Assembly: GCA_012510295.1 (NCBI GenBank)
Contig: JAAZID010000145.1
Coordinates: forward strand, 1 to 8,925
Source of the DNA: Methanomicrobiales archaeon
GTDB lineage: Archaea > Halobacteriota > Methanomicrobia > Methanomicrobiales > Methanoculleaceae
Length of the DNA: 8,925 bases
Direction: 5' to 3'
Shown: positions 1 through 5,552 of the stretch, in pieces
Position numbering within the stretch: position 1 is the first letter of the stretch
Layout of the letters: every line of letters starts with the position of its first letter
Program-made: the position numbers and the translations under genes
Notes under the pieces: model-generated
The model's database searches: none
The model's input: the letters and a program-made list of their open reading frames with translations, nothing else
What the model was told of the DNA's origin: nothing

Positions 1-1382
1 ATCATATACTCATCCCGGTGGGCAGGTGACCCGGACCGGTCCGGCACCTGCTCGCGAAAGAGCGTGTTGTCACCGACGAGGAGGACCGCCACTGCGACGG
101 CACCCATTGCCGGCACGAGCAGGGAGAAGTCGCCGGTCATCTCCGTGACCATGATCATCATGGCGATAGGTGCATGGGATATAGCGCCGAAGAAAGCGAT
201 CATCCCGACGATGACGAAGACCGGCACCGATTCGAGAGGCACGATACCGGGGAGAGCGATGTGTAGCAGGGCTCCAAGACCGCCACCTGCCGATCCGCCT
301 ATGACCAGTCCGGGTGCGAAGACGCCCCCGCTTCCGCCGGAACCGATGGTGAGCGATGTCGTCAGGATCTTTGCAAACGGGAGGACGAGGAGCACCCCGA
401 CCGGGAGCATGTTGTAGAGCGCAAGCTGGGTGAAGCCGTATCCGGTTCCAAGGCTGGCAAACCCGACGATCGCCATATCAGGTGAGAGGGTTGCAAGAGC
501 GAGAACGAAGGTGCCGGTGAGGAATGCCCCGCTGAGCGGCCTGAAGTGGTTAGGGAGGTTGAGATGGCTGAATACTCCTCGGAATACCTTCCCCGCCCCG
601 TAAAAGGTGTGTATGTATATCAGACCGACCACTGCTGAGGTAACACCGAGGAGGAGGAAGAGGGGGATCTGCGATATACTCCAGAAGGTTGTGCAAGGCC
701 CAAAAACAGGCTCAAAACCCTCGACCAGGCCAAATATTGAGTAGCCTATGACGGATGCCAGGAACGCAGGAACGATCGCTTCGGTCTCGAAATCCTGTCT
801 ATAGAGGATCTCCGCAGCGAGGATCGCCCCTCCGAGGGGCGCCATAAATATCGTGCCGATCCCGGCACCGACACCGGTGGAGATGGCGAGTCTCCGCTCA
901 CGGACGGAGAGACCCAGGAGATCGGCAGCGATCGAACCGAGGCCGGCCGACATCTGTGCGGTCGGTCCTTCACGCCCGGCACTTCCTCCAGTCGAGATGG
1001 TCAGGATGGCACTGACCGCCTTGATGAACGGGATGCGCCAGCGCACACGCTCTCCCTTATGAAACGCTTTTATCGCAGCATCGGTCCCGTGCCCCTCTGT
1101 CTCCGGGGCGAGGGTGTAGACCAGGAGGCCGGAGAGGAGCCCCCCAAAGCAGATGATGGGGAGGATCATCCAGAGGTTATCCGGAGAAGCCCATTGACCG
1201 ATATCCTGGACCGCCTGCCCCTCCTTTGGAAGGTTGAACCCGACGATGCCCTCCATGAAGAATGCACTCCCGAGTTTCAAACCCTCGAAAAAGAAGAGAG
1301 CACCGAGGCCGGCGATGATCCCGACGACGATGGCTATGAGTACGATCCTCCTGAAGGGGGTGACGGTCTCCTCAATCTGCAT
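1..1382 (-). CDS. CLC-family chloride channel or Cl-/H+ antiporter (C-terminus cut by window edge)
   Basis: The visible 460 residues form a polytopic membrane protein that should move chloride or another anion across the cytoplasmic membrane. CLC hallmarks appear in order: EGHGTDAAI near residues 96-104 (the GSGIP-type selectivity loop), GSAGREGP at 133-140 with the gating glutamate E138, PLGGAILAAEI at 182-192, and GGSGGVFAPG at 349-358 (the GxFAP motif). The end of the membrane domain, EMTGDFSLLVP, follows at 414-424. The reading frame runs off position 1, so any cytoplasmic CBS tail is not visible. The ATG at 1382-1380 is the only reasonable start, because an in-frame TAA lies 7 codons upstream and no other ATG intervenes. 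Ungapped comparison with E. coli ClcA suggests that the central serine, the inner proton glutamate and the chloride-coordinating tyrosine are H98, I192 and F419 here. The family is certain; whether it is a channel or an antiporter is not. Confidence 0.94.
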   Translation of the reverse strand, partial: MQIEETVTPFRRIVLIAIVVGIIAGLGALFFFEGLKLGSAFFMEGIVGFNLPKEGQAVQDIGQWASPDNLWMILPIICFGGLLSGLLVYTLAPETEGHGTDAAIKAFHKGERVRWRIPFIKAVSAILTISTGGSAGREGPTAQMSAGLGSIAADLLGLSVRERRLAISTGVGAGIGTIFMAPLGGAILAAEILYRQDFETEAIVPAFLASVIGYSIFGLVEGFEPVFGPCTTFWSISQIPLFLLLGVTSAVVGLIYIHTFYGAGKVFRGVFSHLNLPNHFRPLSGAFLTGTFVLALATLSPDMAIVGFASLGTGYGFTQLALYNMLPVGVLLVLPFAKILTTSLTIGSGGSGGVFAPGLVIGGSAGGGLGALLHIALPGIVPLESVPVFVIVGMIAFFGAISHAPIAMMIMVTEMTGDFSLLVPAMGAVAVAVLLVGDNTLFREQVPDRSGSPAHRDEYM

Positions 1383-1405
1383 GAATGTAAAAATGTCAGT
1401 TTAGC

Positions 1406-1419
1406 AAGTTATTTAACTC
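1406..1419 (-). promoter_or_regulatory. TATA-like promoter of the CLC gene
   Basis: On the minus strand the AT-rich block GTTAAATAAC (1417-1408) is centred about 30 nt before the ATG at 1382. At usual archaeal spacing this puts the transcription start within a few bases of the start codon, so the mRNA would be nearly leaderless. No Shine-Dalgarno is present in front of the ATG. Position and composition only. Confidence 0.45.
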
Positions 1420-1627
1420 ATTTTACTTGATGTCGTCGTTCAAGTAAAGTGTTTCTGCATCTCCGTCACCCCGGACTCGTGGGAACCGGGAGGTTGCCAT
1501 CCGCCAGGGAGGGTACAGGGCGCCCTCACCGGGTTTTAGAGCGGCGAGCTACCATGTGCTCACCGGTGCATGACTCCCTGCTTCAGCTCCTGGCCGGCGC
1601 AGTCAACCCTGCAAATTCTCCCCCATA
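1420..1627. other. Gene-free spacer between divergent CLC and nucleotidyltransferase genes
   Basis: Both flanking genes read outward from this spacer, and each has its own TATA-like box at the spacer's edge. The interior holds short palindromes (AGGGCGCCCT near 1517 and CACCGGTG near 1561) and a weak CCCGG/CCGGG stem near 1470-1490. I see no tRNA, C/D-box or convincing coding frame. Nothing here supports a named function. Confidence 0.5.
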
Positions 1628-1640
1628 AAGTTAAATCAAT
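1628..1640 (+). promoter_or_regulatory. TATA-like promoter of the nucleotidyltransferase gene
   Basis: The box AAGTTAAATCAAT is centred about 26 nt before the ATG at 1661, the distance expected between an archaeal TATA box and the transcription start. There is no Shine-Dalgarno before the ATG. Both facts point to a leaderless transcript. Confidence 0.5.
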
Positions 1641-1660
1641 ACGCATACAACGCAAGTGAC

Positions 1661-2839
1661 ATGAAGGTGTGCATAATGTGCGGAGGGGAAGGCACACGGC
1701 TCCGCCCCCTCACGTTCAGGCGCCCCAAGCCCTGTATTCCTATCGTCAACAAACCCTCGATCCAGCACCTGGTCTCACACCTCTCCAACCTCGGGTTCAA
1801 CGATGTGGTGATCACACTCGGCTACATGAGCGATGCAATCGAGAGAGCCCTCGGTGACGGGTCGCTCTTCGGGGTCAACGTCACTTACGTCCACGAAGAG
1901 ACGAAACTCGGGACGGCGGGGAGCGTCAAGAACGCCCAGGAGTATCTCGAAGAACAGCCCTTTCTCGTCGTCGGCGGCGACCACGTGGTTGACTTAAACC
2001 TACTCGAGTTCTATCGCGAGCACCTCAATAACGATTCGATCACTACCATCGGGCTGATCAGCATCGATGATCCCACCGAGTACGGTATCGCCGAGATCGA
2101 TGCGCACTACCAGATCAAGCGGTTCAAGGAGAAACCGAGCCCGGGTGAGATCTTCTCAAACCTCGCGAGCACCGGGATGTACGTCTGTAACCCCGAGATC
2201 TTTGACCATATACCGACGGGCGAGAAGTTTGACTTTGCAAGGAACCTCTTCCCCGAGCTGATGGAGAAAGGATATATCCTGAAGGCCTGGCTTGCCCGAG
2301 GCAACTGGTCGGACGTCGGGAGCCCGCGGTCGCTCCGGGAGGCGGAACGCTGGAAGCTCCAGGAGATCGGGTTCACGAATATCTCCGGCGACCTCTACAT
2401 CAAGGGTGCCCGGGTCATGGGCCCCGCCCAGATAGGGAACAACGTCTCGATCGCCGCCCACTCTCGTGTGATCGGCCCGGTCTCGATAGGTGCCGGGACG
2501 ATCATCGAGGAGAACGTCGTCATCGGGCCGTATACGAGCATCGGGGAGGGCTGTATCATCAAGAGCAACGCAAAGGTCTTCTCGTCATCGATCTACAACC
2601 GGGTGGTGATCGGGAAGGATAGCACCGTCAGCGGGAGCATCATCGACAACGACACGCTCGTCGGCACCGGGTGCAACATCGAGCATGACACGGTCATCGG
2701 GCCGCAGGCTGTGCTGAAAGCCGGTGTGGTCGTCCACTCCGGGATCCGGGTCTGGCCGGAGGTTATCATCCCGGAGGGGTCGGTCGTGAAGGAGCACGTC
2801 TTGAATGAGAGCTACGACACCCGGATCGAGGGTTCGTAA
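1661..2839 (+). CDS. Sugar-1-phosphate nucleotidyltransferase with left-handed beta-helix domain
   Basis: This 392-aa enzyme should join a sugar 1-phosphate to an NTP, releasing pyrophosphate and an NDP-sugar for surface glycans or glycosylation. The N-terminal Rossmann-like domain (about 1-235) carries the signature GGEGTRLRPLT (8-18), the PKPCIPIVNKP segment (22-32), LGTAGS (83-88), the metal-binding GGD (105-107), EKP (157-159) and a second acidic site in NWSDVGSP (215-222). From about 245 to 380 it is built of hexapeptide repeats rich in I/V-G-x-x-x-x steps, the left-handed beta-helix also found in GlmU and in archaeal bifunctional homologues. Length fits archaeal mannose-1-phosphate guanylyltransferase or glucose-1-phosphate thymidylyltransferase-like proteins. 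The sugar and the nucleotide cannot be settled from sequence, and the beta-helix could be an acetyltransferase or purely structural. It stands alone, convergent with the CBS-ParB gene. Confidence 0.93.
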   Translation: MKVCIMCGGEGTRLRPLTFRRPKPCIPIVNKPSIQHLVSHLSNLGFNDVVITLGYMSDAIERALGDGSLFGVNVTYVHEETKLGTAGSVKNAQEYLEEQPFLVVGGDHVVDLNLLEFYREHLNNDSITTIGLISIDDPTEYGIAEIDAHYQIKRFKEKPSPGEIFSNLASTGMYVCNPEIFDHIPTGEKFDFARNLFPELMEKGYILKAWLARGNWSDVGSPRSLREAERWKLQEIGFTNISGDLYIKGARVMGPAQIGNNVSIAAHSRVIGPVSIGAGTIIEENVVIGPYTSIGEGCIIKSNAKVFSSSIYNRVVIGKDSTVSGSIIDNDTLVGTGCNIEHDTVIGPQAVLKAGVVVHSGIRVWPEVIIPEGSVVKEHVLNESYDTRIEGS

Positions 2840-2843
2840 GCGA

Positions 2844-2878
2844 GCCACTCACAGGACTGTTTCTGCTGTCCGGGTGGC
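2844..2878 (+). terminator. Possible terminator hairpin after the nucleotidyltransferase gene
   Basis: Five bases after the stop codon, GCCAC (2844-2848) can pair with GTGGC (2874-2878) and GGAC (2054+800 = 2854-2857) with GTCC (2868-2871), with an asymmetric internal loop between the two blocks. No T-run follows directly; the first one downstream is TTTTT at 2942-2946. A weak call. Confidence 0.28.
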
Positions 2879-2975
2879 CAGGGGGCGAATAACTTCTCCT
2901 CTATGAATAATCGCCGGAGAGGGCGGGAGGCGGATTATAAGTTTTTGTGCAGGTGCGGCCGCCCCTCTATGGTAC

Positions 2976-2994
2976 AGGCGCTTCCTGAGCGCCT
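2976..2994. terminator. Perfect 7-bp stem-loop at the end of the CBS-ParB gene
   Basis: AGGCGCT (2976-2982) and AGCGCCT (2988-2994) form a perfect inverted repeat with a 5-nt loop. The repeat reaches into the minus-strand stop codon (2993-2995). Because it is symmetric, it could end transcription from the convergent genes on both sides. For plus-strand transcripts a TTTTT tract lies before it at 2942-2946. Terminator activity is inferred. Confidence 0.4.
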
Positions 2995-3784
2995 ACCCGT
3001 GCCGCACAAGACGATGAGTCAGTGCGACGAGAGGATGGCGGGCGTAGTCGAGTACCTTGATGTCGTCGAGCGTGTGGAGGTTCAGCGACCGTGCCGTCCG
3101 CTCCATACCGAGCTCGATGTTCTCCCTGACCTCGATGATGTAGGCGTCGAGGTTCTTGATCCCGAGCCTCTTTGCCGCTATCGCCCGATGGTGTCCGTCG
3201 ACCAGGATCCAGCGCCCCGGTCGCCTGACCACGATGAGGGGTTCGGCAAGCCCCTTCTTGATCTCGTACATCCGCCCCTCCAGCTCGTCCTCGTAGATCT
3301 TTGACTGGGTGGGCAGGAGGTCGTTTATCGGGACCGAACCCCTCCGCAGTGTCGGCTCGACACCGTAGAGCTTTTTGAGGGTCTCGATGAACTTGAAGAC
3401 CTTATCGGGCGAGACATGCTCGATCTGGGATCTGATGACGTCGGCGTTTGATATGATCCCTATGAGTTTGTTATCCTCATCGACGACCGGGAGTTTCTGG
3501 ATACCGGAGCGGAATATGACACGGGCTGCGTCGTTCACGCTCATATCGGGGTCGGCAACGATGAGGTGGCGGGACATAACCTGCTCGACGGGTGTCGCCG
3601 GGTGGGCGAAGAGGAGGTCTCGTGCCGAGATGTAGCCTACAACCTCCTTCGAGTTATCCACGACCGGGAACCCGTCATGGTGTGTCTTTTTTATTGCCTC
3701 GGTGACGTCCCGGACCGTCCCGCCGGCGTTGACGGTGACGACGTCGTAGGTCATGTAGTCCTTGACCCTCTTTCTCTCCATCAT
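2993..3784 (-). CDS. CBS-pair protein with C-terminal ParB/Srx-fold domain
   Basis: This is a soluble protein of about 263 residues. Two CBS motifs (about residues 5-55 and 65-120 from this start) should form a Bateman module of the kind that binds adenine nucleotides or S-adenosyl ligands. A C-terminal domain (about 150-220) resembles the ParB/sulfiredoxin fold: EPLIVVRRPGRWILVDGHHR followed by AIAAKRLG. ParB partition proteins have a GERR-type box there; DGHHR is instead reminiscent of ParB-fold proteins such as archaeal free-serine kinase. A TTG at 3805 would add seven residues. I prefer the ATG at 3784 because a TATA-like box at 3809-3818 lies about 28 nt before it, giving a leaderless start, and no Shine-Dalgarno favours TTG. 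It sits 64 nt downstream of hsp20 on the same strand, beyond a T-run. A nuclease, kinase or purely regulatory role is unresolved. Confidence 0.9.
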   Translation of the reverse strand: MMERKRVKDYMTYDVVTVNAGGTVRDVTEAIKKTHHDGFPVVDNSKEVVGYISARDLLFAHPATPVEQVMSRHLIVADPDMSVNDAARVIFRSGIQKLPVVDEDNKLIGIISNADVIRSQIEHVSPDKVFKFIETLKKLYGVEPTLRRGSVPINDLLPTQSKIYEDELEGRMYEIKKGLAEPLIVVRRPGRWILVDGHHRAIAAKRLGIKNLDAYIIEVRENIELGMERTARSLNLHTLDDIKVLDYARHPLVALTHRLVRHG

Positions 3785-3808
3785 GATAGTGTCACGCTGG
3801 CTCAAGAT

Positions 3809-3818
3809 GAATTATTCG
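3809..3818 (-). promoter_or_regulatory. TATA-like promoter of the CBS-ParB gene
   Basis: On the minus strand CGAATAATTC is centred about 28 nt before the ATG at 3784. It lies between the hsp20 T-run and the gene, which suggests the CBS-ParB gene is transcribed separately from hsp20. Composition and spacing only. Confidence 0.35.
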
Positions 3819-3837
3819 GTTGAAATTGTGGGGGATA

Positions 3838-3847
3838 GGAAAAAAGG
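3838..3847 (-). terminator. T-rich terminator of hsp20
   Basis: Reading the minus strand, CCC followed by TTTTTT (3845-3840) begins three bases after the hsp20 stop codon (3851-3849). Archaeal termination commonly needs only such a U-tract. No strong hairpin precedes it. Confidence 0.5.
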
Positions 3848-3848
3848 G

Positions 3849-4319
3849 TTATTCGATCGGGATCGTTGTCCCGACCTCGACCGGCAACTTCTTCAACCTG
3901 ACCTCAAGGACGCCGTTCTTGAATGAAGCGGTGGCGCCCTCATCGACCACTTCGACAGGGAGCATCACCGTGCGGCTCATCTGGCCGTACACGCGCTCTC
4001 GCATGAAAAAACCAACCGTCTCCTCCGCGGTCTCGCCCGCCCGCCGGCTCATGATCTCCAGGTGCCGGGGATCGATGAGCCTGACCGAGACATCCTCTTT
4101 CTCGACTCCCGGGAGGTCGGCAACGATGATCACCTCGTCCTCGTGGTCACGGACATCGACGCGAAAATCCTGGACCGTCGGGACGATCCGGCCCCTTATC
4201 TCTTCTCCCCGTGTGCCGATTCCCCCGAGCATGGTCTGGAACCTGTTCTCCATCTCAGCCATGAGGTCATCAAAATCCTGCCATATTGTCCGGTATGGTC
4301 CTCGCTCAATTCTTGCCAT
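3849..4319 (-). CDS. Small heat-shock protein, Hsp20/alpha-crystallin family
   Basis: This 156-aa ATP-independent chaperone should assemble into oligomers that hold unfolding proteins in the cytoplasm. The alpha-crystallin domain spans about 50-145: DFRVDVRDHEDEVIIVADLPGV, then KEDVSVRL, the FFMRERVYGQMSRTVMLP loop region, and the signature A-x-F-K-N-G-V-L-E-V (131-140). The C-terminus ends in IPIE, giving the I-x-I motif (153-155) that docks neighbouring subunits. The N-terminal arm (1-45) is short and typical for archaea. The ATG at 4319 is supported by a strong GAGGAGGAG Shine-Dalgarno 8 nt upstream, which none of its neighbours has. It is divergent from the FKBP-like gene. A palindrome overlaps its probable TATA box, so repression at normal temperature is plausible. 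A T-run follows the stop codon. Confidence 0.97.
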   Translation of the reverse strand: MARIERGPYRTIWQDFDDLMAEMENRFQTMLGGIGTRGEEIRGRIVPTVQDFRVDVRDHEDEVIIVADLPGVEKEDVSVRLIDPRHLEIMSRRAGETAEETVGFFMRERVYGQMSRTVMLPVEVVDEGATASFKNGVLEVRLKKLPVEVGTTIPIE

Positions 4320-4327
4320 CTTCAGTG

Positions 4328-4336
4328 CTCCTCCTC
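4328..4336 (-). promoter_or_regulatory. Strong Shine-Dalgarno of hsp20
   Basis: The mRNA-sense sequence GAGGAGGAG ends 8 nt before the ATG at 4319, ideal for pairing with the 16S rRNA tail. It fixes the hsp20 start and contrasts with the leaderless look of most neighbours. Confidence 0.8.
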
Positions 4337-4363
4337 GTATGAGGTGCCCCAGAGCGATCTGGG
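4333..4363 (-). promoter_or_regulatory. Hairpins in the hsp20 leader, one covering part of the Shine-Dalgarno
   Basis: In the mRNA sense, CCCAGA (4363-4358) and TCTGGG (4353-4348) form a perfect 6-bp stem with a TCGC tetraloop. Immediately downstream, CCTC (4344-4341) can pair with GAGG (4336-4333), the first part of the Shine-Dalgarno, across an ATAC loop. The second stem is weak, as expected for a structure melting at modest temperature. The pairing is visible in the sequence; a thermosensor role is inference. Confidence 0.4.
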
Positions 4364-4390
4364 CGCTGAGGCTAACCTAAAGGTAGTGTT

Positions 4391-4413
4391 TTAACTATAT
4401 TAATATTATCGTT
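4391..4413 (-). promoter_or_regulatory. hsp20 promoter with overlapping imperfect palindrome
   Basis: This AT-rich block holds the probable hsp20 TATA box, about 75-90 nt before the ATG, which implies a leader of about 50 nt. It contains a 21-bp imperfect palindrome at 4393-4413, with arms AACTATATTA and TAATATTATCGTT-side bases matching at 8 of 10 positions around a central base. Palindromes over the TATA box are typical operators of archaeal repressors that block TBP/TFB. The identity of any regulator is unknown. Confidence 0.45.
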
Positions 4414-4439
4414 GAGGCACTAATCCTGTACAGAACAAT

Positions 4440-4454
4440 ACTATTTTATTTTAA
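4440..4454 (+). promoter_or_regulatory. TATA-like promoter of the FKBP-like gene
   Basis: The block ACTATTTTATTTTAA is centred about 28 nt before the ATG at 4476, and no Shine-Dalgarno precedes that ATG. The transcript is probably leaderless or nearly so. The box lies about 30 bp from the hsp20 palindrome, so the two divergent promoters could influence each other. Confidence 0.5.
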
Positions 4455-4475
4455 CGAAAGACGATTGTACTCCAG

Positions 4476-5174
4476 ATGAATAAGTCTCAGCAGAAGGGCT
4501 CGAAGAGCGACAATAAGGCCTGGATGAAATGGGCCTATGTGGGGATAGCCCTGATTTTTGCGGTGGCTATGGTAGGTTCCTACCTTGCCCCGATGTTCAA
4601 CAAGGGGCAGGCCGTCCAGCCCGGGAATACTGCGTTGATCGGCTACACCATCCGTAGTGCAGACGGGCAGCCCCTCATAACAACCGATCAGGGTCTCGCG
4701 GAGAGAGAATACAAGAAGGGAAACGTCGTCCTCCTGTCGGGGGGCATGGAGATTCCCGTCGGCGGGGTGATCTCAGGTGAGAACATTGCCGTTCTCCCGG
4801 TTGCGTATCCCGATATCCCTGGTTTCTCAGGCTTCTCCCTCCTCGGGTTTGAGATCAATTCCATATCGGCAGGGATAGTCGGGATGCGACCCGGTGAGGC
4901 GAGGACCGTCAGTTTTGCTTACGGGGAGAACACGCTTGAGATGGATGTGAACGAAGAGGATGCGGCAGGTCTTGGTCTTAACTTTACCGAGTGGGAGGTG
5001 GGCGATATGGTCCCGCTCGGCCTGACGACATCACCTGACATCCCGGTGGGCAACGACACCGCCGAGGCGCCGGCACTGCGGATCGGCAAGATCACCGCCA
5101 AGACGACCGACTCAATGGTCATCACCTATCGCTACGGTAGCGCCGATGTTACGCTCAACGGTATAACCGGGTGA
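4476..5174 (+). CDS. Membrane-anchored FKBP/SlyD-like peptidyl-prolyl isomerase-type protein
   Basis: This 232-aa protein has a basic N-terminus (K3, K7, K10, K14, K18), one hydrophobic helix (about 19-40, WAYVGIALIFAVAMVGSYLA) with no clear cleavage site, and a large domain expected outside the cell. The domain resembles FKBP/SlyD proteins. NTALIGYTIRSADGQPL (51-67) matches the opening strand and 'YTG...DG' turn. GIVGMRPGEARTVSFAYGEN (133-152) matches the 'GMKVGEKRTV' hairpin. ALRIGKITAKTTDSMVITYR (200-219) followed by a YGSADVTLNG strand matches the SlyD-type C-terminal strands. Usual active-site aromatics are not clearly conserved, so it may be a chaperone rather than an isomerase. It is divergent from hsp20, which suits a protein-folding role, but co-regulation is inference. 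The gene is certain; the fold assignment is moderate. Confidence 0.82.
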   Translation: MNKSQQKGSKSDNKAWMKWAYVGIALIFAVAMVGSYLAPMFNKGQAVQPGNTALIGYTIRSADGQPLITTDQGLAEREYKKGNVVLLSGGMEIPVGGVISGENIAVLPVAYPDIPGFSGFSLLGFEINSISAGIVGMRPGEARTVSFAYGENTLEMDVNEEDAAGLGLNFTEWEVGDMVPLGLTTSPDIPVGNDTAEAPALRIGKITAKTTDSMVITYRYGSADVTLNGITG

Positions 5175-5175
5175 C

Positions 5176-5223
5176 GCCTGCCGCAGGCAGTGCACGCCCT
5201 CCCGGTATTCCTCTTTTTCCGGG
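5176..5223 (+). terminator. Terminator region after the FKBP-like gene
   Basis: Just after the stop codon GCCTG/CAGGC (5176-5180 and 5184-5188) form a short stem. A second stem CCCGG (5201-5205) with CCGGG (5219-5223) encloses a pyrimidine-rich loop ending in TTTTT (5214-5218). The T-run close behind a gene end fits archaeal termination. Confidence 0.45.
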
Positions 5224-5447
5224 CGAAACCTGCTCTCCCCTCTCCTCGGGTCTGCCATTCGCCGGGGCGCGCGTGCTCTCCCGGGCAGGGAGTCATCCTG
5301 CCGGGAGATCTCCCCCTTCTTCTGTTTCCGCTTCCGGGCGACATGAGCACATCTCCCGGTACGCGATCCGGTAGAGCACAAAGAGCGGTATTCTTTGATC
5401 GAGCGCCTGAACCGTGGTATCGGAGAAGAATGGCGGCCAGGCCGTCG
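5224..5447. other. Gene-free GC-rich region with several inverted repeats
   Basis: No open frame here looks like a protein: translations in all frames are rich in R, P, S and G with no domain. The sequence instead holds many inverted repeats: CTCCCGGGCAG (5278-5288) with CTGCCGGGAG (5298-5307); a perfect 12-bp palindrome GGGAGATCTCCC (5303-5314); GTGCTCTCCCGG (5273-5284) with CCGGTAGAGCAC (5368-5379), pairing at 11 of 12 positions; and CAAAGA (5379-5384) with TCTTTG (5392-5397). These alternatives are mutually exclusive in part. A structured non-coding RNA, a regulatory region or the remains of a lost gene are all possible; none is proven. Confidence 0.45.
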
Positions 5448-5490
5448 GGTATAAATATCGCGAGGTAAAAAAGCATTCTAAGAGGTATAT
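5448..5490 (+). promoter_or_regulatory. Candidate promoters of the thioredoxin-like gene
   Basis: GGTATAAATATC contains a near-ideal archaeal TATA box (5450-5457), and a second one, GGTATAT, lies at 5484-5490. Their predicted transcription starts fall near 5480 and 5514, leaving leaders of about 70 or 40 nt before the ATG at 5553. Which is used cannot be told from sequence. Confidence 0.55.
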
Positions 5491-5532
5491 CCCGGGATCG
5501 GCGAGTGTGCTTCCCCCTCGATCAGACCCGGG
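5491..5532 (+). promoter_or_regulatory. Hairpin in the leader of the thioredoxin-like gene
   Basis: CCCGGGATCG (5491-5500) can pair with CGAT (5519-5522) and CCCGGG (5527-5532), giving 10 bp with a 4-nt bulge and an 18-nt loop. It would be inside the mRNA leader if the upstream TATA box is used. Regulatory function is not shown. Confidence 0.3.
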
Positions 5533-5552
5533 CTCCTCGCTGTGGTATCATC

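Noticed and set aside
1059..1430. Open plus-strand frame of 123 codons
   Set aside because: It lies antisense to the N-terminal part of the CLC gene, whose translation is a clear membrane protein; the plus-strand product is low-complexity and acidic with no domain.
1420..1627. Possible tRNA or C/D-box RNA in the spacer
   Set aside because: No cloverleaf, no T-loop sequence and no paired C and D boxes could be found.
2903..3304. Open plus-strand frame of 133 codons
   Set aside because: Antisense to the ParB-like domain of the CBS-ParB gene, with no recognisable protein; only the promoter-like block in front of its internal ATG is kept as a low-interest finding.
3785..3805. TTG-initiated extension of the CBS-ParB protein
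   Set aside because: Adds seven residues without a Shine-Dalgarno; the ATG at 3784 fits the TATA spacing better, although the longer form cannot be excluded.
5132..5476. Minus-strand frame of 114 codons across the spacer after the FKBP-like gene
   Set aside because: Overlaps the FKBP-like gene end, is rich in R, G and P, has no domain and no promoter; typical of GC-rich non-coding DNA.
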